Below, piece after piece: positions 10,609-21,120 of a stretch of 64,000 nt of DNA. The stretch is taken from positions 6,967,811 to 7,031,810 of the forward strand of contig OY282605.1 in NCBI GenBank assembly GCA_958298945.1, read 5' to 3'. A program made the position numbers and the translations under genes. The notes under the pieces were generated by a model. The model was not told the DNA's origin. It ran no database searches and saw nothing but the letters and a program-made list of their open reading frames with translations. This stretch comes from Atherix ibis. Taxonomy: Eukaryota; Arthropoda; Insecta; Diptera; Athericidae. Positions within the stretch are counted from its first letter, which is position 1. The number at the start of each line of letters is the position of its first letter.

Positions 10609-12648
10609 TTATCCTAAATATTCACATTTTCTTGTTGGATTCATTGGTGAATTCGGTGGGCATTGAAATGCGTCTGCAAATTCTTGCAAATTCGATATTG
10701 CGCCAATAACTCGAAGATGAGAAGTTAGAAGACCTGATAAAATTTCTTCCACCTTTTCAGCATTGGTCAACTTTTGACATTCTGTTTGGGCATACGATAA
10801 AAAGAACAATTGTCCAGTGGTCATATTAAGTCGCGAATAATGTTTTACTTCTGATTTAGCGAGCTCTTTATTTTTAGCTGCCCAAATTTTATATGCCATG
10901 TACGCTAATTTGAGACCCTCAGAATCTGGAATTTTTTCATTGATTTTCATCTTGGGGTCACTTAAAACATCAACTCCAGGTATATTTATTTTTGCATAAT
11001 GTTGGACAAAACAAGCTGCTCGTACGGCATAAGATAATTGTAGATTTTGGTCAAGCCAAGGATTTAAGTTGCCATCAGCGTCCAGTTGGAAATTATCTAT
11101 GTCAGATCCGTGCATTAGCTCATGTCCAATCGTCATGCCAATAGCGCCATAATTTATTATATTCGGAAGCAGTATATTGTACGATGGTGGAAACAGGATG
11201 CCAGTATTTAATATTATTCTAATATTATGTTTGGTTGCACTATAAAAAGCATTCGTTTCGAATGAAAATACATTTATTGATTCGTTTCGAATTTTTATTA
11301 AATTTTTAGCAATGCTAAATTCATTCTCGAAGTATTTCGAAGGATCAATTTCAACATCTTTATATAAATAATCTAAAGTTTCCATTGTAAGTTCATCACT
11401 ATCACCAATCAGTTGACTTGTTACATCCACCCTCCTTATGGCAACTTTTTTTGATTTCTCGTTGAGCCACGAACTGTTTTGTATCACATTTTTAGCGGCC
11501 ATTTTAATATTCGAATACATATTGTTCAAATCGTTTCTTATATCATCGGTAATATACTTTTTCGTGTAGATTTTACTTAAAACTGGCGAAAATGCATATT
11601 TTACTCGATCTTTACAGTAATCTTCAAGATCTTTGTTAAGCCAAGTGAACGACAATCCCTTCTCAATTATCTTTAGAAACGCGTAATTCGCAAAAGTTTC
11701 GGGGTTTGTCTTAGTCATCAATTCTGCCAAGTCAACAAAATAATCCATCCAATTTACTAAAACTTCACTATTTTTATCGAATTTTATATATTGAACTGTA
11801 GATAAATAATTTTCCCATTCTAAGCCGGTTTCCTCATTGATTTCTTCTAAAAAAACGTAATCGTCCTCCATTTCGTCAATCGATACTATATCTAATAAGT
11901 TAGCTTCAAACTCTTGCGCCATTCTGTATAGTTTTTCTCGGTTACTTGAATTCAATCCTAAACCGTACAATATCTTATCTACATCCTCATTCCGAATATT
12001 AGTTATATCATGGGCATAAAGTCCGCCTAAATCAATGGATCGATTAACTTTTAACACCGAATCGATTCCATATAAGTTCATATATGCAGTCAAGTTTAAC
12101 CAATCGAAATTATCGGGTGACCAACTTTTATCTAAAACTGGCCATGGTCCAAAATGCTTGAGTAAATTTGCAATCGGCTCTATAGGCCCCCGTAATTTTA
12201 TTTTTTTCCAGTCCGTACATGATTGGTAAAAGTTCTTCACTTTCCGTACGAATTTGTCATCGTCATCAATGACATCTCCAGCCAATAAGTCAGGCAAAAA
12301 TTTCTGTTCAAACACAATATCATTTACCAAAGTTACAGCATCTGTATATCGATTCCAGATATTGCTCACAGTAGCCCAATTTTTACAGGCAAATTTATAG
12401 AAATCTTCACAGGGATCTATATTCCAATCGACTATGTTCTCCATTAGGAAGGCTTGTGCTTTCTGCGCCTCATCACGGTTGTTCATATTCACTAAGTCTA
12501 AATAATGAATATTTTCCGAAATGCTATCCTCTTCACATTCCGAATCGCAATCAGTTGTCGGTAAACCATCAACAATCATCGGTAAAACAAATAATAATTG
12601 ACTCACTGTAATTGAAAGCCAAATATTCACGGTTCTTGCCATTTTCAT
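10609..12648 (-). CDS. Divergent neprilysin-like M13 metallopeptidase, secreted
   Basis: A single-exon gene of about 679 aa from the ATG at 12648; an ATG two codons later is also possible. The first 28 or so residues form a signal peptide ending near IVDG-LPTTDC. M13 features in order: NPCEDFYKFACKNWA near residue 75, WLNLTA with an N-glycosylation site, NAFYSA, the zinc site HELMH at 509-513 and the third ligand in EKIPD at 571-575. A His and Arg (SHLRVIG) and the ending NPTRKCEYLG follow. M13 enzymes cleave small peptides on the N-terminal side of hydrophobic residues. It is the most divergent intact copy: HGSD replaces HGFD, ENIADGEG has become EKIPDSEG, and the variable segment before the active-site His is remodelled. 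All zinc ligands remain, so activity is possible but changed specificity is likely. Confidence 0.93.
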   Translation of the reverse strand: MKMARTVNIWLSITVSQLLFVLPMIVDGLPTTDCDSECEEDSISENIHYLDLVNMNNRDEAQKAQAFLMENIVDWNIDPCEDFYKFACKNWATVSNIWNRYTDAVTLVNDIVFEQKFLPDLLAGDVIDDDDKFVRKVKNFYQSCTDWKKIKLRGPIEPIANLLKHFGPWPVLDKSWSPDNFDWLNLTAYMNLYGIDSVLKVNRSIDLGGLYAHDITNIRNEDVDKILYGLGLNSSNREKLYRMAQEFEANLLDIVSIDEMEDDYVFLEEINEETGLEWENYLSTVQYIKFDKNSEVLVNWMDYFVDLAELMTKTNPETFANYAFLKIIEKGLSFTWLNKDLEDYCKDRVKYAFSPVLSKIYTKKYITDDIRNDLNNMYSNIKMAAKNVIQNSSWLNEKSKKVAIRRVDVTSQLIGDSDELTMETLDYLYKDVEIDPSKYFENEFSIAKNLIKIRNESINVFSFETNAFYSATKHNIRIILNTGILFPPSYNILLPNIINYGAIGMTIGHELMHGSDIDNFQLDADGNLNPWLDQNLQLSYAVRAACFVQHYAKINIPGVDVLSDPKMKINEKIPDSEGLKLAYMAYKIWAAKNKELAKSEVKHYSRLNMTTGQLFFLSYAQTECQKLTNAEKVEEILSGLLTSHLRVIGAISNLQEFADAFQCPPNSPMNPTRKCEYLG

Positions 12649-13397
12649 AAAATTACAAATCTTTTCAACACTGAAACTCACTAATTTGCAACTAACTAAC
12701 AAAAATTATTCAGACTATTTAATAACATTATCCACAAATTTAGAATTCTTTTTGGTGGGGAGTAATCTTACACGTATGGACTGTGAAATGTTCTGTTTTT
12801 TGTTCGGGAATTGAAATTTCATTTAAATCGTTCATCATTAAAATTTAGCATTTGAACTTATAATTTTAAACTTGATAAAATCAAAATGTTCGCTTAAAAT
12901 TTTTATTCGAAAAACTGAGTGTCAAACAAGATAACAATAGCAAAATAATTATACTTGGTCGGATTCGACTTCCAAGGTTTCGAAGACGCTGATAAGACGA
13001 TTTTGTACTGACAAATTTATTCAAATTCACATTTTGAAAACTTTTTTGCCAATTTTTTAATTTATTACCAGTTTTTTGTATTTTTATTTTGTACGAAGAT
13101 TGATGATGTTCTCGAAAATTTGAAATATAGAATAGTAGAATGGTATGACTAAGTTTACTCTATTCTGTTTTGGAGTTCTTTGATTCTTAAACGGTTTCCA
13201 GCCGTAACGTAAAAAATTACCATTCCAAATAAACTCCCACAATTATTATTTAAGAAAAATTTAAATGAAAATATTGTACAAAATATTCAAAAATTTTAAA
13301 TTATTTTGCTTAATCCACAAACACATTCGTCTGCACTTAAAATAAGAAAAATATTAAATTTCAAGACAAGAACAAAAAATTTAATAAATTACAGCTT
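12649..13397. other. 5' flank of the 10.6 kb gene and spacer
   Basis: AT-rich. TTAGT- and TCAGT-type initiator candidates lie 45 and 24 nt before the ATG, and GATAA occurs at 12874. The tight spacing seen in the other copies is not kept, so the promoter here is less certain. The rest shows nothing recognisable. Confidence 0.4.
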
Positions 13398-13645
13398 TTA
13401 TTGTCTAAAATATTCACATTTTCTTGTTGGATTCATTGAAAGTGAGCATTGGAAAACATCAGCGAAACTCTGAGAATTCGAAACTGAACCGATAACTCGG
13501 TACAAGTTGGGTGTTTGTTCATCTTCGATTATCAAAGATGTTAGATTTGTTTCGCTGTTATCCTAAAATTCTCCTTGGGCTTTTATTTTTTTCTCATTCA
13601 TACAGAATGCACAAAATTTGTTTGCTTTCCGTACAATTTCGTTTA
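13398..13645 (-). pseudogene. Neprilysin-like relic: C-terminal piece fused to an N-terminal piece
   Basis: From 13398 the minus strand encodes the usual M13 ending (KCEYFRQ stop, with CAATAAA at the stop) up to about the active-site His region near 13540. Without the 1.6 kb that should separate them, the DNA then matches the N-terminal segment RKAKNYYASCLNEKKIKA of the neighbouring genes (about 13570-13645). One internal deletion of most of the gene explains this. It lies directly downstream of the 14.7 kb copy's flank. Confidence 0.8.
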
Positions 13646-14694
13646 CAGTCATTTTCGGTTTCCTTTGGCAGTTAAATTTTTTTTTTCTTATATTTTTTCT
13701 TACATTTCTTTTCACAAATTTAAGCCTTTCCAATTGATGGTATCCTCGTCCTCATTTACTAATTTTTGCCCTTTGACAGAAAATTTTTATTTTTTCTGCA
13801 TCTCCTTTCTTGTTTCTTCCTCCTTGTTCCGCTCCCATGGAGAAATTAACACCTTTAAGTGTCTCTATTTTCCCCTATATGTTTCGGCATGAATTTTCCG
13901 GTTATGGTGGGTGTGAAAGCACCCTTTGCACACACTTCGATCCCCCCGCAAGCTACACATAAAGCTGGGGGCAAACACGCCTAGCAGTTTAAGGTGCTCC
14001 TCTCTGAGTATGGTCGCCGCTGGTTGTACTCCTTCCAACACCCAAGAATTCGCAAGAATTTTATTTTTATACCTTAACAAAATATAGTAAAGATTTTTTT
14101 TTAATAACACTTTAGGAAGCCAATTTTGAAATGGAGCATTTTATTAGTGGACAAACTTCAAACCTTATTTTGCGCAAGTAAAAAACTTAAATTTACCATT
14201 ATCGCATTATTTCTTTTTATTTTAAAAAACAAAATGTTTACTCCAAAAGAAAATTTCATTAAAAATATCAAAGATTGAAACAAAGTATATGAGAAAGCTA
14301 TTTTTCTTTATTCGCAATAAGGTCTCTACTTCGAAAAGTTAAATGATTTTTACAGTCGATTTTTATTTTCTTAAGGTACCATCGTTTTACATCCAACGGG
14401 GACATTTCCGCTTTTGTGGAGATACGGGTACACAGCTCTGGCCCATGATGACAACTATTAGATTCATTTTTAGATTTCATAATTTGATAAATTTCGATTA
14501 AAAGTCACGGCTACAAGTTTCTACAGCGAACAAAAAGTTCAATATTACGGAAGCAATTTACACATTACACAAAACAAATCCGAAAAAAAATTTAACATTT
14601 TTATGCTTATAATTGCCTCTAGGACATTTTTATTGATTTATTCAAATAATGGACAACATTTTTAAATTTTGGCGATCCTCACAAGTATGAGAAT

Positions 14695-14700
14695 TTTATT
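14695..14700 (-). terminator. AATAAA overlapping the stop codon
   Basis: On the gene strand the last codons read CAA TAA A, so the stop lies inside a canonical polyadenylation hexamer. Whether this hexamer is used is unknown, because others occur downstream. Confidence 0.4.
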
Positions 14701-16717
14701 GTCTTAAATATTCACATTTTTTTGTTGGATTCATTGGCGAACCGAGAGGACATTGGAATGCATCGGCAAAACTCTGAGAATTCGAAACAGATCCGATGAC
14801 TCGGTACAAATTGGGTGTATGAGAATCGGTGTTTACCAAATTCTGTAGATAATAATCGCTGTCATCTGAACATTCTGCTTGGGCGAACGCAAGGAAAAAT
14901 AATTGGTCGGCAGTCATATTTAGAGCCGAATAGTGCTTCATTTCCAGATCAGCCAACTCCGTGTTCTTTGCTACCCAATTTTTATAAGCACGATACGCCA
15001 TTTCTAACCCTTCACCATCAGCAATATTTTCACCGATTGTCCTATCGGGATCAACATATAAATCGAGATTGGGTAATTTATAATTTTTATACTGCGTTCG
15101 AAAGCAAGAAGCTTTTACGGCATAGGTAAGCTGTAGATTTTCATTATACCAAACGTTGATATTTCCGTCCGCATCGTATTTTATACCATTAACGTCGAAT
15201 CCGTGCATCAATTCATGTCCAATTGTCATACCGATGCAACCGTATTTGATTACCTCAGGGAATAGCTTATGATAGAACGGTGGCATCAAAATGCCTGCAT
15301 TTAAATACATTTTACCTTTATTACTGGAGTCGAAAAATGCATTAACAGTATACGAGAAATCTTCTCCCATTTTCTCCTTAATTTTAGCGCTGTTCTTAAG
15401 CAAACTTAATTTGTTTTCGAAATATTTGTCAACATGAATATGAACGTCTTCGTACAAATTTTCCAGTTCTTCCAAGGGCACATCATCAGCATATCCCACT
15501 AAAAATTGGTTGGCTTCTAACTTGTTTATTGCGAATTCCTTTGATTGTTCATCAAGCCAAGTACTATTCTGCAATGCTTCTTTGCCCGCTGCTTTTATGT
15601 TTAAAACAATTTCTGTCAAATCGTCTTGCGCGTCTTTGGGAACGTATTTGTTGGTATACATTAAACTTATAGCGGATCCAAACATTTCAGTGGCACTGCT
15701 TCGGCATGACGATTCATGTGACCATCTACTTATAGATGCCAATGGTAAAATTTGTTTGAGAATTTTAAGGAAAGCATAATTCATATAAGTTTCGGGATTC
15801 GTTTTTTGCATCAGTTCACTCAGATCTTCAAAATAATCTAACCATTCTACATTGATGGATGATTCTTCATTTATTTTATCGCGTGTAACAATGGATAAAT
15901 ATTTTTCCCAATTTATATTCGGTATCTTCTTGTTAAGATCTTTTAGTTTAATTGATTCCGAATCGACTTCCTCAATTGACGTAATATCCAACAACTGTTC
16001 GTCAAACTCTGCTACCATTTTATATAGTTTTCTTTGATAACTTGGATTTACACCAAACATCTTCAAAGTTTTTTCCATTTTTTTGTCCCATAATTTAGTC
16101 AAGTCACTTGCGTAAACTGCTTTTATTACGTCCTTATCCCAAGACATTATTGGATTGATTCCGTATTGGTTAAGTTCTGCCGTCAAGTTTAGCCAATCGA
16201 AGTTTTCCTGTGACCAATTTTTATCTAAAGCAGGCCATGTTCCCAAACTTTTAAGAAAACCTCTAATTGGTTTTAATACTCCTCTTGCTTTTATTTTTTT
16301 TTCATTCAAACAGGATGCGTAATAATTTTTTGCTTTTCGTACAACTTCGGTATCGTCATCAGACACTTTCTCAGCCAACAATTCATAAATAACTTTGTTG
16401 TTCATTTTCTGTAGTAAAACATAGTTATTCATATTACTTTTCTTTCTGACACCACTAACTTCAGCCCAGTTTCCACAAACAAAATTAAAAAAATCATCAC
16501 AAGGATTCACATTTCGATCAAGAATCTTTTCCATTAAATATGCTTGAATTTTTCGAATTTTATCAACATCCGTCATTCCCACTAAATCTAAATATTTCAC
16601 ATCTTCGGGAAAATCATTCTCACCACTTTCCGAAAAGTAATCGTCATTTAAATACGCTGGAAGCCCATTAACGCATAATAACCCAAATATAATAAAAATG
16701 GTTAAACAAATTCTCAT
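14696..16717 (-). CDS. Neprilysin-like M13 metallopeptidase, secreted
   Basis: A single-exon gene of 673 aa from the ATG at 16717. Residues 1-18 are a signal peptide (cleavage near CVNG-LPAY). The mature N terminus has lost the CxxxC pair seen in most paralogues (YFSES in place of CISEC). M13 landmarks: NPCDDFFNFVCGNWA near residue 76, WLNLTA, VNAFF, the zinc site HELMHGFD at 501-508 (catalytic Glu 502), ENIAD at 563-567, LNMTADQLFF, SHTPNLYRVIG with the transition-state His and substrate-binding Arg positions, and the ending KKCEYLRQ. It should act outside the cell as a zinc endopeptidase on small peptides. The stop codon overlaps an AATAAA (14695-14700). It is the near twin of the 18.3 kb gene. 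Confidence 0.96.
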   Translation of the reverse strand: MRICLTIFIIFGLLCVNGLPAYLNDDYFSESGENDFPEDVKYLDLVGMTDVDKIRKIQAYLMEKILDRNVNPCDDFFNFVCGNWAEVSGVRKKSNMNNYVLLQKMNNKVIYELLAEKVSDDDTEVVRKAKNYYASCLNEKKIKARGVLKPIRGFLKSLGTWPALDKNWSQENFDWLNLTAELNQYGINPIMSWDKDVIKAVYASDLTKLWDKKMEKTLKMFGVNPSYQRKLYKMVAEFDEQLLDITSIEEVDSESIKLKDLNKKIPNINWEKYLSIVTRDKINEESSINVEWLDYFEDLSELMQKTNPETYMNYAFLKILKQILPLASISRWSHESSCRSSATEMFGSAISLMYTNKYVPKDAQDDLTEIVLNIKAAGKEALQNSTWLDEQSKEFAINKLEANQFLVGYADDVPLEELENLYEDVHIHVDKYFENKLSLLKNSAKIKEKMGEDFSYTVNAFFDSSNKGKMYLNAGILMPPFYHKLFPEVIKYGCIGMTIGHELMHGFDVNGIKYDADGNINVWYNENLQLTYAVKASCFRTQYKNYKLPNLDLYVDPDRTIGENIADGEGLEMAYRAYKNWVAKNTELADLEMKHYSALNMTADQLFFLAFAQAECSDDSDYYLQNLVNTDSHTPNLYRVIGSVSNSQSFADAFQCPLGSPMNPTKKCEYLRQ

Positions 16718-16769
16718 TTTTACAAATAAATGAAACTATTTTCCCGACACCGAAGAAGTCTTATTCACA

Positions 16770-16860
16770 ACTGATTCCAAAATATCGCCAAAGAATCATC
16801 AATTCGAATTTGTAAAGCCGTTTCTTTGGCAAAGGTTACTTTATTTGATAAACTTTGTCT
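16770..16860 (-). promoter_or_regulatory. Core promoter: initiator plus upstream GATA site
   Basis: On the gene strand ATCAGTT places a likely transcription start at 16772, 55 nt before the ATG. A GATA site (TTATC on the gene strand, 16847-16851) lies about 75 nt upstream of it. The same spacing recurs in the paralogues. Confidence 0.6.
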
Positions 16861-18272
16861 TCTGAAAAAACCTCGCACACAAATTGGATTATCTAAAATT
16901 TTTTAAAAATATTAGGCCTAAAAACTTACAAATCATAGAATTTAAATGCGTGATCGATCAAATTTGAAATAAAAAATAAGCAATCAAAATTTGTCAAAAG
17001 AAAAAATTTGTTAGTTTGCTTTGAGATAAAAGATAACTCTAGCATAGGGCATAATGATAGGTCAATACATTCCTTAGTTGTGTATTAACGTTTTTAACTG
17101 TTAAAATTAGTCAGATAATGTAAGCTTATCTCTATAACTTATTTGCTCCTCAGAAATTTTTTTTAGTTTGAATAATTTCAAAAACAAGTTCTTTTTTATA
17201 TAAATTTTTTGCAATTTAATTTTTTGGTTGCTACCGTTAAAACGGGGTCATCCAGCTACAATCTACGAGCTTTTTTTAAAAAAAAAGAAACAATATTATT
17301 AGAAAACCTGCTCCTCATTTACTAATTTTTCCCCTTTGACAGAATATTTTTATTGTTTCTGCATCTCCTTTCTTGTTTCTTCCTCCTTGTTCCGCACCCA
17401 TGGAGAAATTAACACCTTTGGGTGTCTCCATTTCCCCCTATATATTTCGGCATTAATTTTCTGGTTATGGTGAGTGTGAAAGCACCTTTTGAACACAATT
17501 CGATTCCCCCGCAAACTACACATAAAGCTGGGGGCAAACACGCCTAGCAGTTTAAGGTGCTCCTCTCTGAGTAAGGTCGTCACTGGTTGTACACCTTCCA
17601 ACACCAAAGAATTCACAAGAATTTTATTTTTATACCTTAACAAAATAGAATAATTCTGGTTCAGTAATTCTATTAGATTTTTATTTCAATAACAATTTAG
17701 GGAGCCAATTTTGTACAAACTTCAAATCTTATTTTGTGCTAGCAAAAAACTTAAATTTACCATTATCGCATTATTCTTTTTTATTTTAAGAATCAAAATG
17801 TTTCCTCCAAACGAAAATTTTAACAAAAATATCAAAGATTCAAACAGTCTTTATATTTAATATGAGAAAACTATTTTTCTTCACTCGCAACAAGGTCTTC
17901 ACTTCAAAAAGTTAAATGACCTTTACAGTCGATTTTCATTTTCTTAAGATACCATCGCTTTACATCCAAAGGGGACATTCCCGCTTTTAGGGAGATACGG
18001 ACACACAACGCTGGCCCATGATGACAACTATTACATTCATTTTTAGATTTCATAATTTGATGAATTTCGATCAGAAAGCGAACAGAAAGTTAAATATTAC
18101 GGAAGCAATTTACACATTACACAAAACAAATCCGAAAAAAAATTTAACATTTTTATGCTTATAATTGCCTCTAGGACATTTTTATTGATTTATTCAAATA
18201 ATGGACAACATTTTTAAATTTTGGCGATCCACACAAATATTATATAATATATTATTTATAATTATGAGAATT

Positions 18273-20297
18273 CTATTGTCTTAAATATTCACATTTTTTT
18301 GTTGGATTCATTGGGGAACCGAGAGGACATTGAAATGCATCGGCAAAACTCTGAGAATTCGAAACAGATCCGATGATTCGGTACAAATTGGGTGTATGCT
18401 CATCGGTGTTTACCAAATTCTGTAGATAATAATCGCTGTCATCTGAACATTCTGCTTGGGCGAACGCAAGGAAAAATAATTGATCGGCAGTCATATTTAG
18501 AGCCGAATAGTGCTTCATTTCCAGATCAACCAACTCCGTGTTCTTTGCTACCCAGTTTTTATAAGCACGATACGCCATTTCTAACCCTTCACCATCAGCA
18601 ATATTTTCACCGATTGTCCTATCGGGATCAACATATAAATCGAGATTGGGTAATTTATAATTTTTATACTGCGTTCGAAAGCAAGAAGCTTTTACGGCAT
18701 AGGTAAGCTGTAGATTCTCATTATACCAAACGTTGATATTTCCGTCCGCATCGTATTTTATACCATTAACGTCGAATCCGTGCATCAATTCATGTCCAAT
18801 TGTCATACCGATGCAACCGTATTTGATTATCTGAGGGAATAGCTTATGATAGAACGGTGGCATCAAAATGCCTGCATTTAAATACATTTTACCTTTATTA
18901 CTGGAGTCGAAAAATGCATTAACAGTATACGAGAAACTGTCTCCTATTTTGTCCTTAATTTTAGCGCTGTTCTTAAGCAAACTTAATTTGTTTTCGTAAT
19001 ATTTGTCTACATGAATATGAACGTCTTTGTACAAATTGTCCAGTTCTTCCAAGGGCACCTCATCAGCATATCCCACTAAAAATTGGTTGGCTTCTAACTT
19101 GTTTATTGCGAATTCCTTTGATTGTTCATCAAGCCAAGTACTATTCTGCAATGCTTCTTTGCCCGCTGCTTTTATGTTTAAAACAATTTCTGTCAAATCG
19201 TCTTGCGCGTCTTTGGGAACGTATTTGTTGGTATACATTAAACTTATAGCGGATCCAAACATTTCAGTGGCACTGCTTTGGCATGACGATTTATGTGACC
19301 ATCTACTTATAGATGCCAATGGTAAAATTTGTTTGAGAATTTTAAGGAAAGCATAATTCATATAAGTTTCGGGATTCGTTTTTTGCATCAGTTCACTCAG
19401 ATCTTCAAAATAATCTAACCATTCTACATTGATGGATGATTCTTCATTTATTTTCTCGCGCGTAACAATGGATAAATATTTTTCCCAATTTATATTCGGT
19501 ATCTTCTTGTTAAGATCTTTTAGTTTAATTGATTCCGAATCGACTACCTCAATTGACGTAATATCCAACAACTGTTCGTCAAACTCTGCTACCATTTTAT
19601 ATAGTTTTCTTTGATAACTTGGATTTACACCAAACATCTTTAAAGTTTTTTTTATTTCTTTGTCCCATAATTTAGTCAAGTCATTTGTGTAAACTGCTTT
19701 TATTACGTTATCATCCCAAGACATTATTGGATTGATTCCGTATTGATTAAGTTCTGCCGTCAAGTTTAGCCAATCGAAGTTTTCCTGTGACCAATTTTTA
19801 TCTAAAGCAGGCCATGTTCCCAAACTTTTAAGAAAACCTCGAATTGGTTTTAATACTCCTCTTGCTTTTATTTTTTTTTCATTCAAACAGGATGCATAAT
19901 AATTTTTTGCTTTTCGTACAACTTCGGTATCCTTATCGGTCACTTCCTCAGCCAACAATTCATAAATAACTTTGTTGTTCATTTCCTGTAGTAAAACATA
20001 GTTATTCATATCACTTTTCTTTCTGACACCACTCACTGTAGCCCAGTTTCCACAAACAAAATTAAAAAAATCATCACAAGGATTCACATTCCGATCTAGA
20101 ATCTTTTCCATTAAATATGCTTGAATTTTACGAACTTGATCAACATCAGTCATTCCCACTAAATCTAAATACTTCACATCTTCGGGAAAATCATTCTCAC
20201 CACTTTCCGAAAAGTTATCGTCATTTAAATACGCTGGAAGCCCATTAACACACAATAACCCAAATATAATAAAAGTGGTTAAACAAATTCTCATCAT
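18273..20297 (-). CDS. Neprilysin-like M13 metallopeptidase, secreted (twin of the 14.7 kb gene)
   Basis: A single-exon gene of 674 aa. It begins Met-Met, so translation may start at 20297 or one codon later. Signal peptide, lost N-terminal cysteine pair, zinc site HELMH (502-506), ENIAD (564-568) and CEYLRQ tail are as in the 14.7 kb gene. The scattered replacements lie mostly away from the catalytic core, for example SDDDTEVV to TDKDTEVV, GEDFSYT to GDSFSYT and SHTPNLYRV to EHTPNLYRI. The frame is fully open and the active-site residues are kept, which suggests both twins are under constraint. The stop is TAG within CAATAGAA, one base off a polyadenylation hexamer. Confidence 0.96.
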   Translation of the reverse strand: MMRICLTTFIIFGLLCVNGLPAYLNDDNFSESGENDFPEDVKYLDLVGMTDVDQVRKIQAYLMEKILDRNVNPCDDFFNFVCGNWATVSGVRKKSDMNNYVLLQEMNNKVIYELLAEEVTDKDTEVVRKAKNYYASCLNEKKIKARGVLKPIRGFLKSLGTWPALDKNWSQENFDWLNLTAELNQYGINPIMSWDDNVIKAVYTNDLTKLWDKEIKKTLKMFGVNPSYQRKLYKMVAEFDEQLLDITSIEVVDSESIKLKDLNKKIPNINWEKYLSIVTREKINEESSINVEWLDYFEDLSELMQKTNPETYMNYAFLKILKQILPLASISRWSHKSSCQSSATEMFGSAISLMYTNKYVPKDAQDDLTEIVLNIKAAGKEALQNSTWLDEQSKEFAINKLEANQFLVGYADEVPLEELDNLYKDVHIHVDKYYENKLSLLKNSAKIKDKIGDSFSYTVNAFFDSSNKGKMYLNAGILMPPFYHKLFPQIIKYGCIGMTIGHELMHGFDVNGIKYDADGNINVWYNENLQLTYAVKASCFRTQYKNYKLPNLDLYVDPDRTIGENIADGEGLEMAYRAYKNWVAKNTELVDLEMKHYSALNMTADQLFFLAFAQAECSDDSDYYLQNLVNTDEHTPNLYRIIGSVSNSQSFADAFQCPLGSPMNPTKKCEYLRQ

Positions 20298-20349
20298 TTT
20301 TAAAAATAAATGATATTAATTTCCCGACACCGAAGAAGTCTTATTCACA

Positions 20350-20440
20350 ACTGATTCCAAAATATCGCTAAAGCATCATCAATTCGAATTTGTAAAGCCG
20401 TTTCTTTAGCAAAGGTTACCTTTTTTGATAAACTTTGTCT
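20350..20440 (-). promoter_or_regulatory. Core promoter: initiator plus upstream GATA site
   Basis: ATCAGTT on the gene strand puts +1 at 20352, 55 nt before the ATG. A GATA site (20427-20431) lies 75 nt upstream. The layout matches the 14.7 kb copy, as expected from the duplication. Confidence 0.6.
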
Positions 20441-20819
20441 TCTGAAAAGACCTCGCACACAAATTGAATTATCTGAAATTGTTTCAAAATATTAGGGCTA
20501 AAAACTTACAAATCATAGAATTTAAATGCGTGATCAAATTTGAAGTAAAAAATAAGTAATCAAAATTTGTCAAAAGAAAAAATTTGTTAGTTTGCTTTGA
20601 GATAAAAGATAACTCTAGCATAGGGCATAATGATAGGTCAATACATTCCTTAGTTGTGTATTAACGTTTTTAACTGTTAAAATTAGTCAGATAATGTAAG
20701 CTTATCTTCATAACTTATTTGCTCCTCAGAAATTTTTTTTAGTTTGAATAATTTCAAAAACAAGTTCTTTTTTATATAAATTTTTTGCAATTTTATTTTT
20801 TGGTTGATAAATTTTTGTA

Positions 20820-21120
20820 TTAATATAACAGTTAAAATATTTTCGGGTTTGTTGCCGTAGACACGACTCTACCGAAGAGATAGAAATGAGCCTCATCAGA
20901 AACAATTTTCTTTTTTCTTCGCTGGCTAAAACAAGTCATAAGGGAAGCATAAAAGCTACGAAAGCCGACGAATCGAAAATTTCAGGTTTTCGACCATACT
21001 GTCATATGCACCAGCAATATTCTCGGCTGGACGAGCGGCATGATGATACGCAGTCCTTGCCCAATCTTCAACGCTTACAGTCTCTACAAATTTGTTTACA
21101 ACAATTATACTATTTCTGTA
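20820..21120 (-). pseudogene. Fragment of a Tc1/mariner-like transposase
   Basis: The minus strand translates to KIVSDEAHFYLFGRVVSTATN, matching the first catalytic-Asp region (SDEAHF) of a Tc1/mariner-like family. It also gives ARPAENIAG and FSIRRLS, matching that family's N-terminal linker. The order and gaps show internal deletion and decay. Other members of the family are at 35.2-35.7 and 45.9-47.6 kb. Confidence 0.6.

Larger units (their letters stand above)
13751..17230. repeat. Tandem duplication unit, left copy (contains the 14.7 kb peptidase)
   Basis: This block of about 3.5 kb is nearly the same as 17314-20812, with matching positions offset by roughly 3563-3580 bp. It includes the peptidase gene, its promoter and a 3' segment (13751-14500). 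That segment has an open minus-strand frame (FAPSFMCSLRG...CFHTHHN) which is conserved in both copies but shows no known domain; I do not call it a gene. Confidence 0.9.
17314..20812. repeat. Tandem duplication unit, right copy (contains the 18.3 kb peptidase)
   Basis: The second copy of the 13751-17230 block, including 3' flank, gene and about 500 bp of 5' flank. The right ends match up to AAATTTTTTGCAATTTTATT near 20795 and then diverge. The high similarity in non-coding DNA points to a recent event. Confidence 0.9.

Noticed and set aside
13865..14110. Minus-strand frame with CxxxC-like residues, repeated at 17350-17643
   Set aside because: Conserved between the two only because the 3.5-kb block was duplicated recently; the frame lengths differ and no domain is seen.
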